Positions 6,336 to 11,104 of a stretch of DNA of 11,104 nt are shown in pieces. Made by a program: the position numbers and the translations under genes. Source of the stretch: JACQQW01 sp964520655 (GTDB lineage: Bacteria > Omnitrophota > Gorgyraeia > Zapsychrales > Fredricksoniimonadaceae). The stretch covers positions 1-11,104 of the forward strand of contig CAZFNI010000033.1 in the NCBI GenBank assembly GCA_964520655.1, read 5' to 3'. Under the pieces are notes generated by a model. The model ran no database searches and was not told where the DNA came from. It saw nothing but the letters and a program-made list of their open reading frames with translations. Numbering within the stretch: position 1 is the stretch's first letter; each line of letters starts with the position of its first letter.

Positions 6336-6752
6336 ATGCTTAAAAACTTTATTTATTGTTTAATGATTTTATCCTCTTTGTCTTCACCTGTATTTGGATC
6401 AGCTCCAACCGGAGCCCCTCCAGCAAATGCAGAAGACGCTTTTTCACAATCAGCTTTTGTGTTTACCGGTAAAGTTCGGGAAGTTTATAAAGACGCCTAT
6501 GGTTACAATTCAACTGCTGATGTTGTGGTTGAAAAGTGCTGGAAATGTACTGAAACACTCTCTAGCATCATAAAAATCAATGGAAAAGGCGGCCCAACGT
6601 ATCCAGCACGTATTTTTGAAATTGGAGAAACCTATTTATTTTATCTTCCCCCTTTAGATCTAGATAAATCTTTACGGGCTGATTCATACCTGCACAGAGT
6701 TTTAAAAGTAAGCGACGCTACACAAGACTTCGTTTATCTCAATAAGAAATAA
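6336..6752 (+). CDS. small exported protein with NTR/TIMP-like pattern
   Basis: 138 residues from ATG 6336, chosen because TTAGGA lies about 6 bases upstream and a signal peptide starts at once (1-21, ending VFG|S). An in-frame ATG at 6279 adds 19 residues without a ribosome binding site. The mature part reads DAFSQSAFVFTGKVREVY, ADVVVEKCWKC (Cys68, Cys71), a stretch ending FEIGETYLFYLPP, the order of strands seen in netrin/TIMP-like (OB-fold) domains: shadow-like F-x-G-x-V, then strand, then a FxxGxxYLxY strand. The classic N-terminal Cys of TIMPs is absent. Codons are AT-rich compared with the genes on either side. The fold assignment is inference; the role is unknown. Confidence 0.7.
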   Translation: MLKNFIYCLMILSSLSSPVFGSAPTGAPPANAEDAFSQSAFVFTGKVREVYKDAYGYNSTADVVVEKCWKCTETLSSIIKINGKGGPTYPARIFEIGETYLFYLPPLDLDKSLRADSYLHRVLKVSDATQDFVYLNKK

Positions 6753-6756
6753 ATTA

Positions 6757-6777
6757 GGGGACAGCGCCCTATTTATT
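6757..6777 (+). repeat. dispersed repeat, copy 1 (GGGACAGCGCCCTATTTATT)
   Basis: The 20-mer GGGACAGCGCCCTATTTATT is found here (6758-6777, with one extra G at 6757) and again exactly at 10723-10742. It lies between the convergent NTR-like gene and engB, 4 bp after a stop codon. The palindromic GGGACAGCGCCC core and intergenic placement resemble REP-type elements spread by RAYT transposases; no such transposase is in the window. Confidence 0.7.
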
Positions 6778-6790
6778 ATGAGAAACGGCA

Positions 6791-7390
6791 CTATTTATTC
6801 TTAAGATATCCAGCCACGCTTTGCTGCAAGTCCAAGATCCCCAATTTCTTTGTTGTGCTCACCCAAAAAACAGGACGCTCATCAGCACCTAAAGTCTGAA
6901 GAATCTCTTTCTTTCGTGTCTCAAGTTTGGGAACCGCGATCTTGTCAATTTTATTCACTACGATACTGAACATAAAACCATGATGTTTCAGCCAATCGCT
7001 CATCATCAGATCCAGCTTTGAAGGACCTGAGACCGCATCCACGACCACATAGATCATTTGAAGCGTTTCTCGATCTTTCAAATAACTTTCGATGATAGAC
7101 CCCAAACCTTCAACGGCTTTACTGCCGCCAACGGCAAAACCATAACCAGGAAGATCCACCAGCCATCGGCCGGGCACTGCTTGATAAACATTGATCGTGC
7201 GGGTCTTGCCAGGAATCTGGGACACATGGGCCATGTTCTTTTTATTACAAAGCGCATTGATCAATGAACTTTTTCCGGCATTAGAACGTCCCAAAAAGCA
7301 AACTTCCGCCTTGCTGCGGCCAAGTTTATTAACATCCACTTCTGTCTTAAGGTGTGTAGAATTTCTTAAAAGATCGGCTGAAGCTGTCAT
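6791..7390 (-). CDS. engB: ribosome-biogenesis GTP-binding protein EngB (YihA/YsxC)
   Basis: 199 residues, the usual family length. All G motifs are visible: G1 GRSNAGKS (34-41), G2 within GKTRTIN (61-67), G3 DLPG (79-82), G4 NKID (146-149) and G5-like STTKK (178-182). VVVDAVSGPSKLDLMMSDWL is the family's switch II-downstream signature. EngB acts in late assembly of the large ribosomal subunit. The start at 7390 has only a weak AGGTCC about 13 bases upstream; it agrees with the N-terminal length of homologues. It follows the zinc-ribbon gene by 23 bp. Its stop codon lies in AATAAATAG (complement of 6791-6799), the same sequence that ends the nearby repeat, so the repeat may have supplied the gene's end. 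Confidence 0.96.
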   Translation of the reverse strand: MTASADLLRNSTHLKTEVDVNKLGRSKAEVCFLGRSNAGKSSLINALCNKKNMAHVSQIPGKTRTINVYQAVPGRWLVDLPGYGFAVGGSKAVEGLGSIIESYLKDRETLQMIYVVVDAVSGPSKLDLMMSDWLKHHGFMFSIVVNKIDKIAVPKLETRKKEILQTLGADERPVFWVSTTKKLGILDLQQSVAGYLKNK

Positions 7391-7413
7391 AAACAGTGTT
7401 TCTGGACCTGTCG

Positions 7414-7767
7414 TTATCGTTTTTTGAAAAAAGGTTTTTTGCCTGGGGCGGGCTTTTTAAAGTCCCTGGATCTTTTCTGAAACCTTGGCTCCTCGCCGCC
7501 GCTATGCTGTTGCCTGGCAAAACATTCACTGCAGAAAACTGGACGTTCGCCGGCAGGTTTAAAAGGAACACCACAGGTTTTCCCACACTCGGCACAGACA
7601 GCTTTATACTGCATTTTACCTGTTTTATGATCAACTCCTCTATCCATGTCGGAGCTTCTTTCCTGAGGCTTATGCGACGACTGTTTGATCAAAATATCCA
7701 ACTTTTTATTCAGCGCTTCAAGCTGTGTTTCTAAACGGTACAGTACTTCCGAGTTATTGTCTTTCAT
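7414..7767 (-). CDS. CxxC-x17-CxxC zinc-ribbon protein
   Basis: 117 residues. The N-terminus (about 5-28) is a short amphipathic, coiled-coil-like helix. The centre holds CAEC (58-61), exactly 17 residues, then CSEC (79-82), with the signature GVPFKPAGERPVFC of the CxxC-x17-CxxC domain family, likely a zinc ribbon. The tail (95-117) is basic and rich in Lys, Arg, Pro and Phe, suggesting nucleic-acid contact. Function is not established. AAGAAAGG precedes the ATG, which overlaps the stop of the DUF1456 gene by four bases (ATGA), so translation is probably coupled. EngB follows 23 bp downstream. Confidence 0.85.
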   Translation of the reverse strand: MKDNNSEVLYRLETQLEALNKKLDILIKQSSHKPQERSSDMDRGVDHKTGKMQYKAVCAECGKTCGVPFKPAGERPVFCSECFARQQHSGGEEPRFQKRSRDFKKPAPGKKPFFKKR

Positions 7768-8030
7768 AAAACCTTTCTTACTGGTTTGACTTCAGGGTTT
7801 TCCACTTTAGGTCTTGGCCCGCGATTGCGGATGATAAGGCCGTCCAAAAAACGTCTGACGATCTGGTCCCCGCATTTTTTATAGTGCGGATGGTCTTCAC
7901 TTCGGAAAAATGCCGAGAGTTCCGTGGGCGCGATCTCAAATTCAGCGAGCTTTAAGCATTCGATAATATCCGTATCACGGAACTTTAAAGCCACGCGCAG
8001 TTTTTTCATAATATCATTATTGCTTAACAT
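7764..8030 (-). CDS. DUF1456 family protein (single-domain YehS-like)
   Basis: 88 residues. NNDIMKKLRVALKFRDTDIIECLKLAEFEI followed by LSAFFRSEDHPHYKKCGDQIVRRFLDGLI is one DUF1456 repeat. Proteins such as E. coli YehS carry two, so this is a one-repeat version with a 20-residue basic Pro-rich tail. Function is unknown. ATG 8030 has GAGGATC just upstream. A TATACT-like -10 candidate lies on the minus strand at 8090-8085 without a good -35. It overlaps the zinc-ribbon gene by four bases and probably heads a three-gene unit with engB. Confidence 0.85.
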   Translation of the reverse strand: MLSNNDIMKKLRVALKFRDTDIIECLKLAEFEIAPTELSAFFRSEDHPHYKKCGDQIVRRFLDGLIIRNRGPRPKVENPEVKPVRKVL

Positions 8031-8208
8031 GATCCTCTTCTTTCGTTAATGCCCCAACATTCTCGGGCGTTCGTGATCGATGCAAGTATAGTGCATAAAC
8101 CAGGAATTACCAGTAAAATACCCGTTGCAGCTTTATCGAGCTGCACCAACGCCAAACATTACAAAATTATGATTGTGAATAGAAACTCTATGTTTAAAAT
8201 AAAAATAT

Positions 8209-8889
8209 ATGGATGAATCATTTCAAAATAATAAAATTCATTTAGCAGGGATCGCGGGATTCGGGCTCACCTCAGTGTTTGCTGTAAAAGACCATTGGTC
8301 TTTACAAGAATTTTGTTGGAGCACTTGGCTGGGCGCGCTCTTCTTTTGCTGGACATGTATTATCCTCGGATCAATTCAAATCATTTTAAATGCCCAATCT
8401 GAGAAGAAAACTCTCGAACAAAAATTCGGCTTCTTAGGGGATATTCCCGATAACCTCTTCGCTCCCCTTTTGAGCATAGTTGTTTTATTGATCGCGTGGA
8501 TCATCTTCAATCTATATTGCTACGTTTTTGGAATTTACGGCATTCTACTTTCTGTTTTTGCGGAAATGCAGCCACATACTTTTTTTGGCAGGAACGGCTT
8601 TATCAATTCTGATTTCTTTACCCCCATCATATCTTTGACTGAAAAGTTCTGGCCTATGTTTGTAAGCCTGATTTTATCCAATTTTCAACTATTCTTGAAA
8701 AACCCTGCCTGGAAATTGATCATATTACCGTTTAAATCCAAGGACATCATCAGGATCCATGTCATGGTAATTGCCATGCCATTCTTAAGCCTTTTGGCCT
8801 TCGCCTTCTTTCACAAGCAATATCAACCCATTACAATTATATTGTTGATGGGCATTTTACATCTGGTAAAACCTTCCCAAAATACTTAG
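8209..8889 (+). CDS. multi-spanning membrane protein, DUF6498-like
   Basis: 226 residues with hydrophobic segments at about 12-25, 37-61, 85-118, 147-162 and 183-220, giving about five to six membrane helices. The C-terminal part IIRIHVMVIAMPFLSLL...ILLMGILHLVKP resembles the end of DUF6498 proteins (R-x-H-hydrophobic helix, then a last helix ending in a positive residue). The family match is from memory and moderate only; no function is known. No Shine-Dalgarno is visible before ATG 8209; the leader is very AT-rich. It stands alone on the plus strand and ends 26 bp from the convergent GFA gene. Confidence 0.75.
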   Translation: MDESFQNNKIHLAGIAGFGLTSVFAVKDHWSLQEFCWSTWLGALFFCWTCIILGSIQIILNAQSEKKTLEQKFGFLGDIPDNLFAPLLSIVVLLIAWIIFNLYCYVFGIYGILLSVFAEMQPHTFFGRNGFINSDFFTPIISLTEKFWPMFVSLILSNFQLFLKNPAWKLIILPFKSKDIIRIHVMVIAMPFLSLLAFAFFHKQYQPITIILLMGILHLVKPSQNT

Positions 8890-8915
8890 ACCTCTAATGA
8901 CTAACAATTACACCA

Positions 8916-9266
8916 TCAAAGACTCTTCCCATCAAATTGGGTGATTTTATATTTGGTCATATCGAAATCATCCAAACAACGAACATTGACCGCCGCTATT
9001 AAAACATTATCCTTAGGATTGATCCCCTCACCAAATGGCGCACAGCCGCATTTGGCACAAAAATGATGCTGAATGACCTTTTTATTAAACTGATAAGTAG
9101 AAATATTTGCTTGAGGTGTTTTAAGCGTCAATTGTTTACGGGGAACAAACCATAGCGTATGTCCACGCCTGCGGCAAATAGAACAGTTACATTCCATCAA
9201 CCCCTGAACCTCCCCATCAATATCAAAAGCAATATTGCCGCAGTGGCAACTCCCATGATAAAGCAT
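8916..9266 (-). CDS. GFA family zinc protein (Mss4-like fold)
   Basis: 116 residues from ATG 9266, chosen because AAGGAG lies 4-5 bases upstream; a longer ATG at 9284 would translate through that site. GSCHCGNIAFDI (Cys7, Cys9), CNCSICRRRG (Cys26, Cys28, Cys31) and FCAKCGCAPF (Cys70, Cys73, Cys75) form the zinc-ligand pattern of the glutathione-dependent formaldehyde-activating (GFA) family. Many such short members are annotated by fold only, and formaldehyde or glutathione chemistry should not be assumed. The gene follows a strong hairpin (9290-9332), which probably isolates it from the upstream immunity-like genes. Confidence 0.92.
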   Translation of the reverse strand: MLYHGSCHCGNIAFDIDGEVQGLMECNCSICRRRGHTLWFVPRKQLTLKTPQANISTYQFNKKVIQHHFCAKCGCAPFGEGINPKDNVLIAAVNVRCLDDFDMTKYKITQFDGKSL

Positions 9267-9289
9267 AATACTCCTTTCATTCATATAAA

Positions 9290-9332
9290 TACAAAACCCG
9301 TTGCAAGCTTATCACTCACAACGGGTTTTGTA
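9290..9332. terminator. 14-bp perfect hairpin between the GFA gene and the immunity-like unit
   Basis: TACAAAACCCGTTG (9290-9303) pairs fully with its complement at 9319-9332 across a 15-base loop. The stem ends in a short T-run on either strand (GGGTTTTG), so it could terminate the minus-strand unit ending at 9388. The T-tract is short, so termination strength is uncertain. Confidence 0.5.
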
Positions 9333-9387
9333 AAGATGGCTCCCCCTAGTGGACGAGTTTTGCAACTGGATATTTTAGAATGAAGCT

Positions 9388-9732
9388 TTAATTTGAGTTT
9401 AGACTAATCCAAAGTTGCTCAAAATAATCTTTATTAATCGGTTCAAGTTCTGACTTATTAAATTCGCCTGTTGAGTCAGTCCAAAATCCAAAATTTCTAG
9501 GATTTGGTGATGAGAAAATAGCCTTTCCATTTTCATCTAATGCAATTTCTCTTACAGCATCCCCTTTTTCATCAATCTCCAATAGCCATTTTCTTACTAA
9601 TGGATATAATTTTTCGTTATCTGGATTAGATTTGGGAATAAAGAATAACACCAAATATATCAACCTTACTTTCCAGTTATTTAGCTCATTTTTTGTAAAA
9701 TTTGTCGCTTTGATTGTGCTACCGTAAAACAT
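9388..9732 (-). CDS. small cytoplasmic protein of unknown function, last gene of the immunity-like unit
   Basis: 114 residues with no signal peptide; a hydrophobic stretch (24-32) is too short for a sure helix. The core WLLEIDEKGDAVREIALDENGKAIFSSP, then GFWTDS and a C-terminal INKDYFEQLW, is the layout of small proteins often found next to contact-dependent toxins: strand, D/E-rich turn, R-E-I strand, W near the end. I do not recognise a named family. AGGAG stands 7 bases before ATG 9732, 22 bp after the WapI-like gene. Codons are AT-rich like its two upstream neighbours. Confidence 0.75.
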   Translation of the reverse strand: MFYGSTIKATNFTKNELNNWKVRLIYLVLFFIPKSNPDNEKLYPLVRKWLLEIDEKGDAVREIALDENGKAIFSSPNPRNFGFWTDSTGEFNKSELEPINKDYFEQLWISLNSN

Positions 9733-9754
9733 TTAAATCTCCTAATTACTCAAA

Positions 9755-10189
9755 TTAAGAACGAATGGGAAATTTATTAACAACGTCTTCTAATCGACAA
9801 ATAGAATTAAACAATTCTGTTTGATCAAATCTTAGGCTAAAATTAAGACAATTTCCAATGCCGGCTTGATCCAATATCCTACCAATAAGTTCTATATGGC
9901 CTTTGCCATCCCCTTTCAACTTTAATTCAATTTGATCTTCCATAGTTTCGAGTACTGCTTCTCCTTTAAGATTCTTATATAAAGCCTGCAGCGACTCTAA
10001 AAAACCTTTTAATTCATATGACATTAACGAAACATCCATCTTTCCTCTAAATCCACCCACTCCAACTGAAATTTTGGCGTTTAACCAACTATCATCATGA
10101 TATTCACCCACAGGTTCACGTTCATAACGTAAAACGTCGATTTCTATGTATTCATGTTTATTGGAATGACTGCCGAAGGAAAAAATCAT
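9755..10189 (-). CDS. WapI-family-like immunity protein
   Basis: 144 residues, no signal peptide. The order IEIDVLRYE, DDSWLNAKISVGVGGFRGKMDVSL, YELKGFLESLQALY, QIELKLKGDGKGHIELIGRI, LNFSLRFDQTELFNSI and a terminal VVNKFPIR follows the WapI-family immunity proteins that protect cells from tRNA-cleaving WapA-type toxins and relatives. The family call is by remembered pattern. Most such genes lie next to a toxin C-terminus; none is in the window. It begins 10 bp after the preceding gene and has only a weak GAGAT site, so it may depend on coupled translation. Confidence 0.75.
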   Translation of the reverse strand: MIFSFGSHSNKHEYIEIDVLRYEREPVGEYHDDSWLNAKISVGVGGFRGKMDVSLMSYELKGFLESLQALYKNLKGEAVLETMEDQIELKLKGDGKGHIELIGRILDQAGIGNCLNFSLRFDQTELFNSICRLEDVVNKFPIRS

Positions 10190-10199
10190 GGTTTTATCT

Positions 10200-10607
10200 C
10201 TATCTCTTAACTAAATCATTTTGTAAATATCTTAGATGTTTCTTTTGGAAAAAATTAAAATAAAAAATCCCGGTCCGGCTTATTTCGACCCATCTCTCAT
10301 CCTGAAATTTCTCTATGGCCGCCCCAGTATCAACTTTTCCATTTGAAGTAATCTTTAATCGAACATTCTTAGTTAAACAAAACATAAAACAGTTTATGGC
10401 TTGTTCTTCATCTGAAAAATGATCGTGCCAAATATGACCAAAAACAGCATATTCACCTGCTTTATCTTTATCATGGATTTCTACATCAAAACCATCTACA
10501 TTAATCGCTGGCACAGTCAAAACGCCATCTTTCTCTCTATATTTGACATCAGGATACTTTAAAAGGATATTTTTTATCTTGTTAATAAAGTTAGATTGAT
10601 TTGTCAT
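10200..10607 (-). CDS. small protein of unknown function, first gene of the immunity-like unit
   Basis: 135 residues, predicted cytoplasmic. After a helical start, VDGFDVEIHDKDKAGEYAVFGHIWHDHFSDEEQAINCFMFCLTKNVRLKITSNG forms the core, and WVEISRTGIFYFNFFQKK with ending RYLQNDL completes it. This recalls a widespread family of small proteins with HxHF and a C/S-L-x-x-x-x-R-L-K pattern, with no known function. The ATG at 10607 has AAGGA about 10 bases upstream. A three-codon frame (ATG AGG GCA TGA) ends across the start codon, so reinitiation is possible. It opens the AT-rich three-gene unit. Confidence 0.75.
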   Translation of the reverse strand: MTNQSNFINKIKNILLKYPDVKYREKDGVLTVPAINVDGFDVEIHDKDKAGEYAVFGHIWHDHFSDEEQAINCFMFCLTKNVRLKITSNGKVDTGAAIEKFQDERWVEISRTGIFYFNFFQKKHLRYLQNDLVKR

Positions 10608-10634
10608 GCCCTCATATTCCTTCTATTAAATTAG

Positions 10635-10648
10635 GCGCCCTATTTATT
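10635..10648 (+). repeat. dispersed repeat, partial copy 2 (GCGCCCTATTTATT)
   Basis: This is the last 14 bases of the 20-mer seen at 6758-6777 and 10723-10742, same orientation. It runs straight into AAGCTCCCCGG (10649-10659), a second repeated motif. Confidence 0.65.
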
Positions 10649-10659
10649 AAGCTCCCCGG
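10642..10659 (+). repeat. motif ATTTATTAAGCTCCCCGG, related to 11041-11058
   Basis: ATTTATTAAGCTCCCCGG here and TTATTTAAAGCTCCCCGG at 11041-11058 share the same ending and a nearly equal AT-rich start. They look like two diverged copies of one element edge. Confidence 0.5.
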
Positions 10660-10722
10660 ACTGAAGTCTGATTTGGGACAGCTCTGTTGCAGAAACAAAT
10701 TTATCACCAAGCGCAAAAACAC

Positions 10723-10742
10723 GGGACAGCGCCCTATTTATT
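10723..10742 (+). repeat. dispersed repeat, copy 3 (exact 20-mer)
   Basis: Identical over 20 bases to 6758-6777, nearly 4 kb away, in the same orientation. The two full copies bracket a region running from engB to the immunity-like unit. Confidence 0.7.
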
Positions 10743-10768
10743 CAACGTTGTTGTTAGTATATTGTCAA
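10740..10768 (-). promoter_or_regulatory. candidate promoter for the immunity-like unit
   Basis: On the minus strand a perfect TTGACA (10768-10763) is followed by 17 bp and TTGAAT (10745-10740, four of six matches). The -10 box abuts the repeat copy at 10723-10742. A transcript would start near 10733, with a leader of about 125 bases before the first gene. Confidence 0.4.
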
Positions 10769-10780
10769 AAATTCTTGTGG

Positions 10781-10939
10781 TCAATGATACTTCTCTAGCA
10801 GACACTGATAGTTTGGCTTGTGGATGATTTGTTGCGCAATGGGCGGCTGATTGGGCGTTTCACTCATAACTTCCATGAGGGCTCGTTGCCCTTCAGTCGT
10901 TCGCTTCGCTCTCTCCTTACGGGTCAGACACTCGCCCAT
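10781..10939 (-). CDS. small ORF, 52 codons, strong ribosome binding site
   Basis: The ORF starts at ATG 10939 with AGGAGGAG only 5 bases upstream, one of the best ribosome binding sites in the window. The product begins MGECLTRKERAKRTTEGQ and ends QCLLEKYH. It is basic at the N-terminus (seven Lys or Arg in the first 20), has a Pro-rich middle (TPNQPPIAQQ) and two cysteines, with no membrane segment. No family was recognised. The site and start lie in the 3' arm of a 9-bp hairpin (10938-10966) that could block translation. It could instead be a decayed piece of a repeat element that happens to stay open. Confidence 0.4.
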   Translation of the reverse strand: MGECLTRKERAKRTTEGQRALMEVMSETPNQPPIAQQIIHKPNYQCLLEKYH

Positions 10940-10966
10940 AAACTCCTCCTATTCGTCGGAGTTTAT
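10938..10966 (-). promoter_or_regulatory. hairpin masking the ribosome binding site of the small ORF
   Basis: ATAAACTCC (10938-10946) and GGAGTTTAT (10958-10966) are perfectly complementary across an 11-base loop. In the minus-strand mRNA the 3' arm includes GGAG of the Shine-Dalgarno and the first two bases of the start codon. A second stem, GGGCTC/GAGCCC (10971-10987), lies just upstream. Confidence 0.4.
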
Positions 10967-11004
10967 AAACGGGCTCACTTCGAGCCCTCTCCCGGTAGAA
11001 TGAC

Positions 11005-11048
11005 TTAAATAAAAAAGGGATCGCAAAAGCGACCCCTTTTTTATTTAA
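11005..11048. terminator. bidirectional terminator-like stem-loop
   Basis: A 20-bp stem with one A-C mismatch: TTAAATAAAAAAGGG then TCGC pair with GCGA and CCC followed by TTTTTTATTTAA, around an AAAA loop. An A-run on one side and a T-run on the other give a GC-rich hairpin followed by six Ts on both strands, the form of an intrinsic terminator working in both directions. Confidence 0.8.
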
Positions 11049-11058
11049 AGCTCCCCGG
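11041..11058 (+). repeat. motif TTATTTAAAGCTCCCCGG, related to 10642-10659
   Basis: Second copy of the GCTCCCCGG-ended motif; here it is joined to the terminator stem at 11005-11048 instead of the GCGCCC repeat. Confidence 0.5.
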
Positions 11059-11104
11059 CGTGGACACAAAGCGCGGTCTGCAAACTCAACAGATTCAATT
11101 ACTT

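Larger units (their letters stand above)
10608..11104. other. 497-bp intergenic block built of repeats, stem-loops and a small ORF
   Basis: This stretch holds two copies of the GCGCCCTATTTATT repeat, two copies of a GCTCCCCGG-ended motif, several hairpins, a candidate promoter and one 52-codon ORF, all listed separately. It looks like remnants of mobile repeat elements next to the acquired immunity-like unit. No RNA gene or transposase was recognised. Confidence 0.5.

Noticed and set aside
7347..7634. 95-codon minus-strand frame overlapping the zinc-ribbon gene
   Set aside because: It overlaps the CxxC-x17-CxxC gene in another frame and runs into engB; the zinc-ribbon frame has the family motif and a coupled start.
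8121..8150. CCCGTTGCA-containing stem similar to the hairpin at 9290-9332
   Set aside because: Only about ten bases are shared exactly and the stems differ, so relation by descent cannot be supported; the 7-bp stem lacks a T-run for a terminator.
9337..9354. TGGCTCCCCCTAGTGGAC looks like the reverse of a tRNA 3' end
   Set aside because: No T-loop consensus, anticodon arm or matching acceptor strand follows, so it is not a tRNA and not convincingly a tRNA fragment.
10820..11008. 62-codon plus-strand frame in the repeat block
   Set aside because: No ribosome binding site, opposite the better small ORF at 10781-10939, and its end lies in the terminator stem.
10608..11104. CRISPR array in the repeat block
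   Set aside because: Repeats are few, unequal in length and irregularly spaced, with no uniform spacers.

Overview
The window comes from a Gram-negative-type (diderm) bacterium. It encodes the start of a TonB-dependent outer-membrane receptor, a lipoprotein with a clear lipobox, and several proteins with signal peptides. NrfH and NrfA point to an anaerobe or facultative anaerobe that reduces nitrite to ammonium. Moderate G+C, a CxxC-x17-CxxC zinc-ribbon protein and short dispersed intergenic repeats fit an uncultured environmental lineage; Omnitrophota or a similar phylum is a guess, not a demonstrated assignment.

Region 1 (1-4852, all minus strand, read from high to low coordinates) looks like one long transcription unit: small lipoprotein, exported protein of unknown function, NrfH (tetraheme quinol dehydrogenase), NrfA (pentaheme nitrite reductase), two exported unknown proteins (the second with ten cysteines), a small membrane-anchored protein with a CxxxxxxCxC motif, and a truncated TonB-dependent receptor. 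The core job is electron transfer from membrane quinol through NrfH to NrfA in the periplasm. Why five unknown or transport-related exported proteins travel with it is the main open question here. The 186-bp gap upstream of the lipoprotein holds two perfect palindromes and a candidate promoter; one palindrome has the FNR/CRP half-site pattern expected of nitrogen-oxide or anaerobic control.

Region 2 (5039-6052, minus) is a tight three-gene unit: a Met-rich DUF3617 exported protein, a YecH-type small metal-binding protein and a DUF2905 membrane protein. Divergent from it is a small exported protein (6336-6752) with an NTR/TIMP-like pattern.

Region 3 (6791-8030, minus) is housekeeping-like: DUF1456 protein, CxxC-x17-CxxC zinc-ribbon protein and the ribosome-assembly GTPase EngB. 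A dispersed repeat sits against the 3' end of engB. It is followed by a plus-strand multi-spanning membrane protein (8209-8889) and a minus-strand GFA-family zinc protein (8916-9266).

Region 4 (9290-11104) looks acquired. It holds an AT-rich three-gene minus-strand unit, one member of which resembles WapI-family immunity proteins with no toxin gene in view. Upstream is a 500-bp block of repeats, a bidirectional terminator-like stem and an overlooked 52-codon ORF with a strong ribosome binding site that could be masked by a hairpin.
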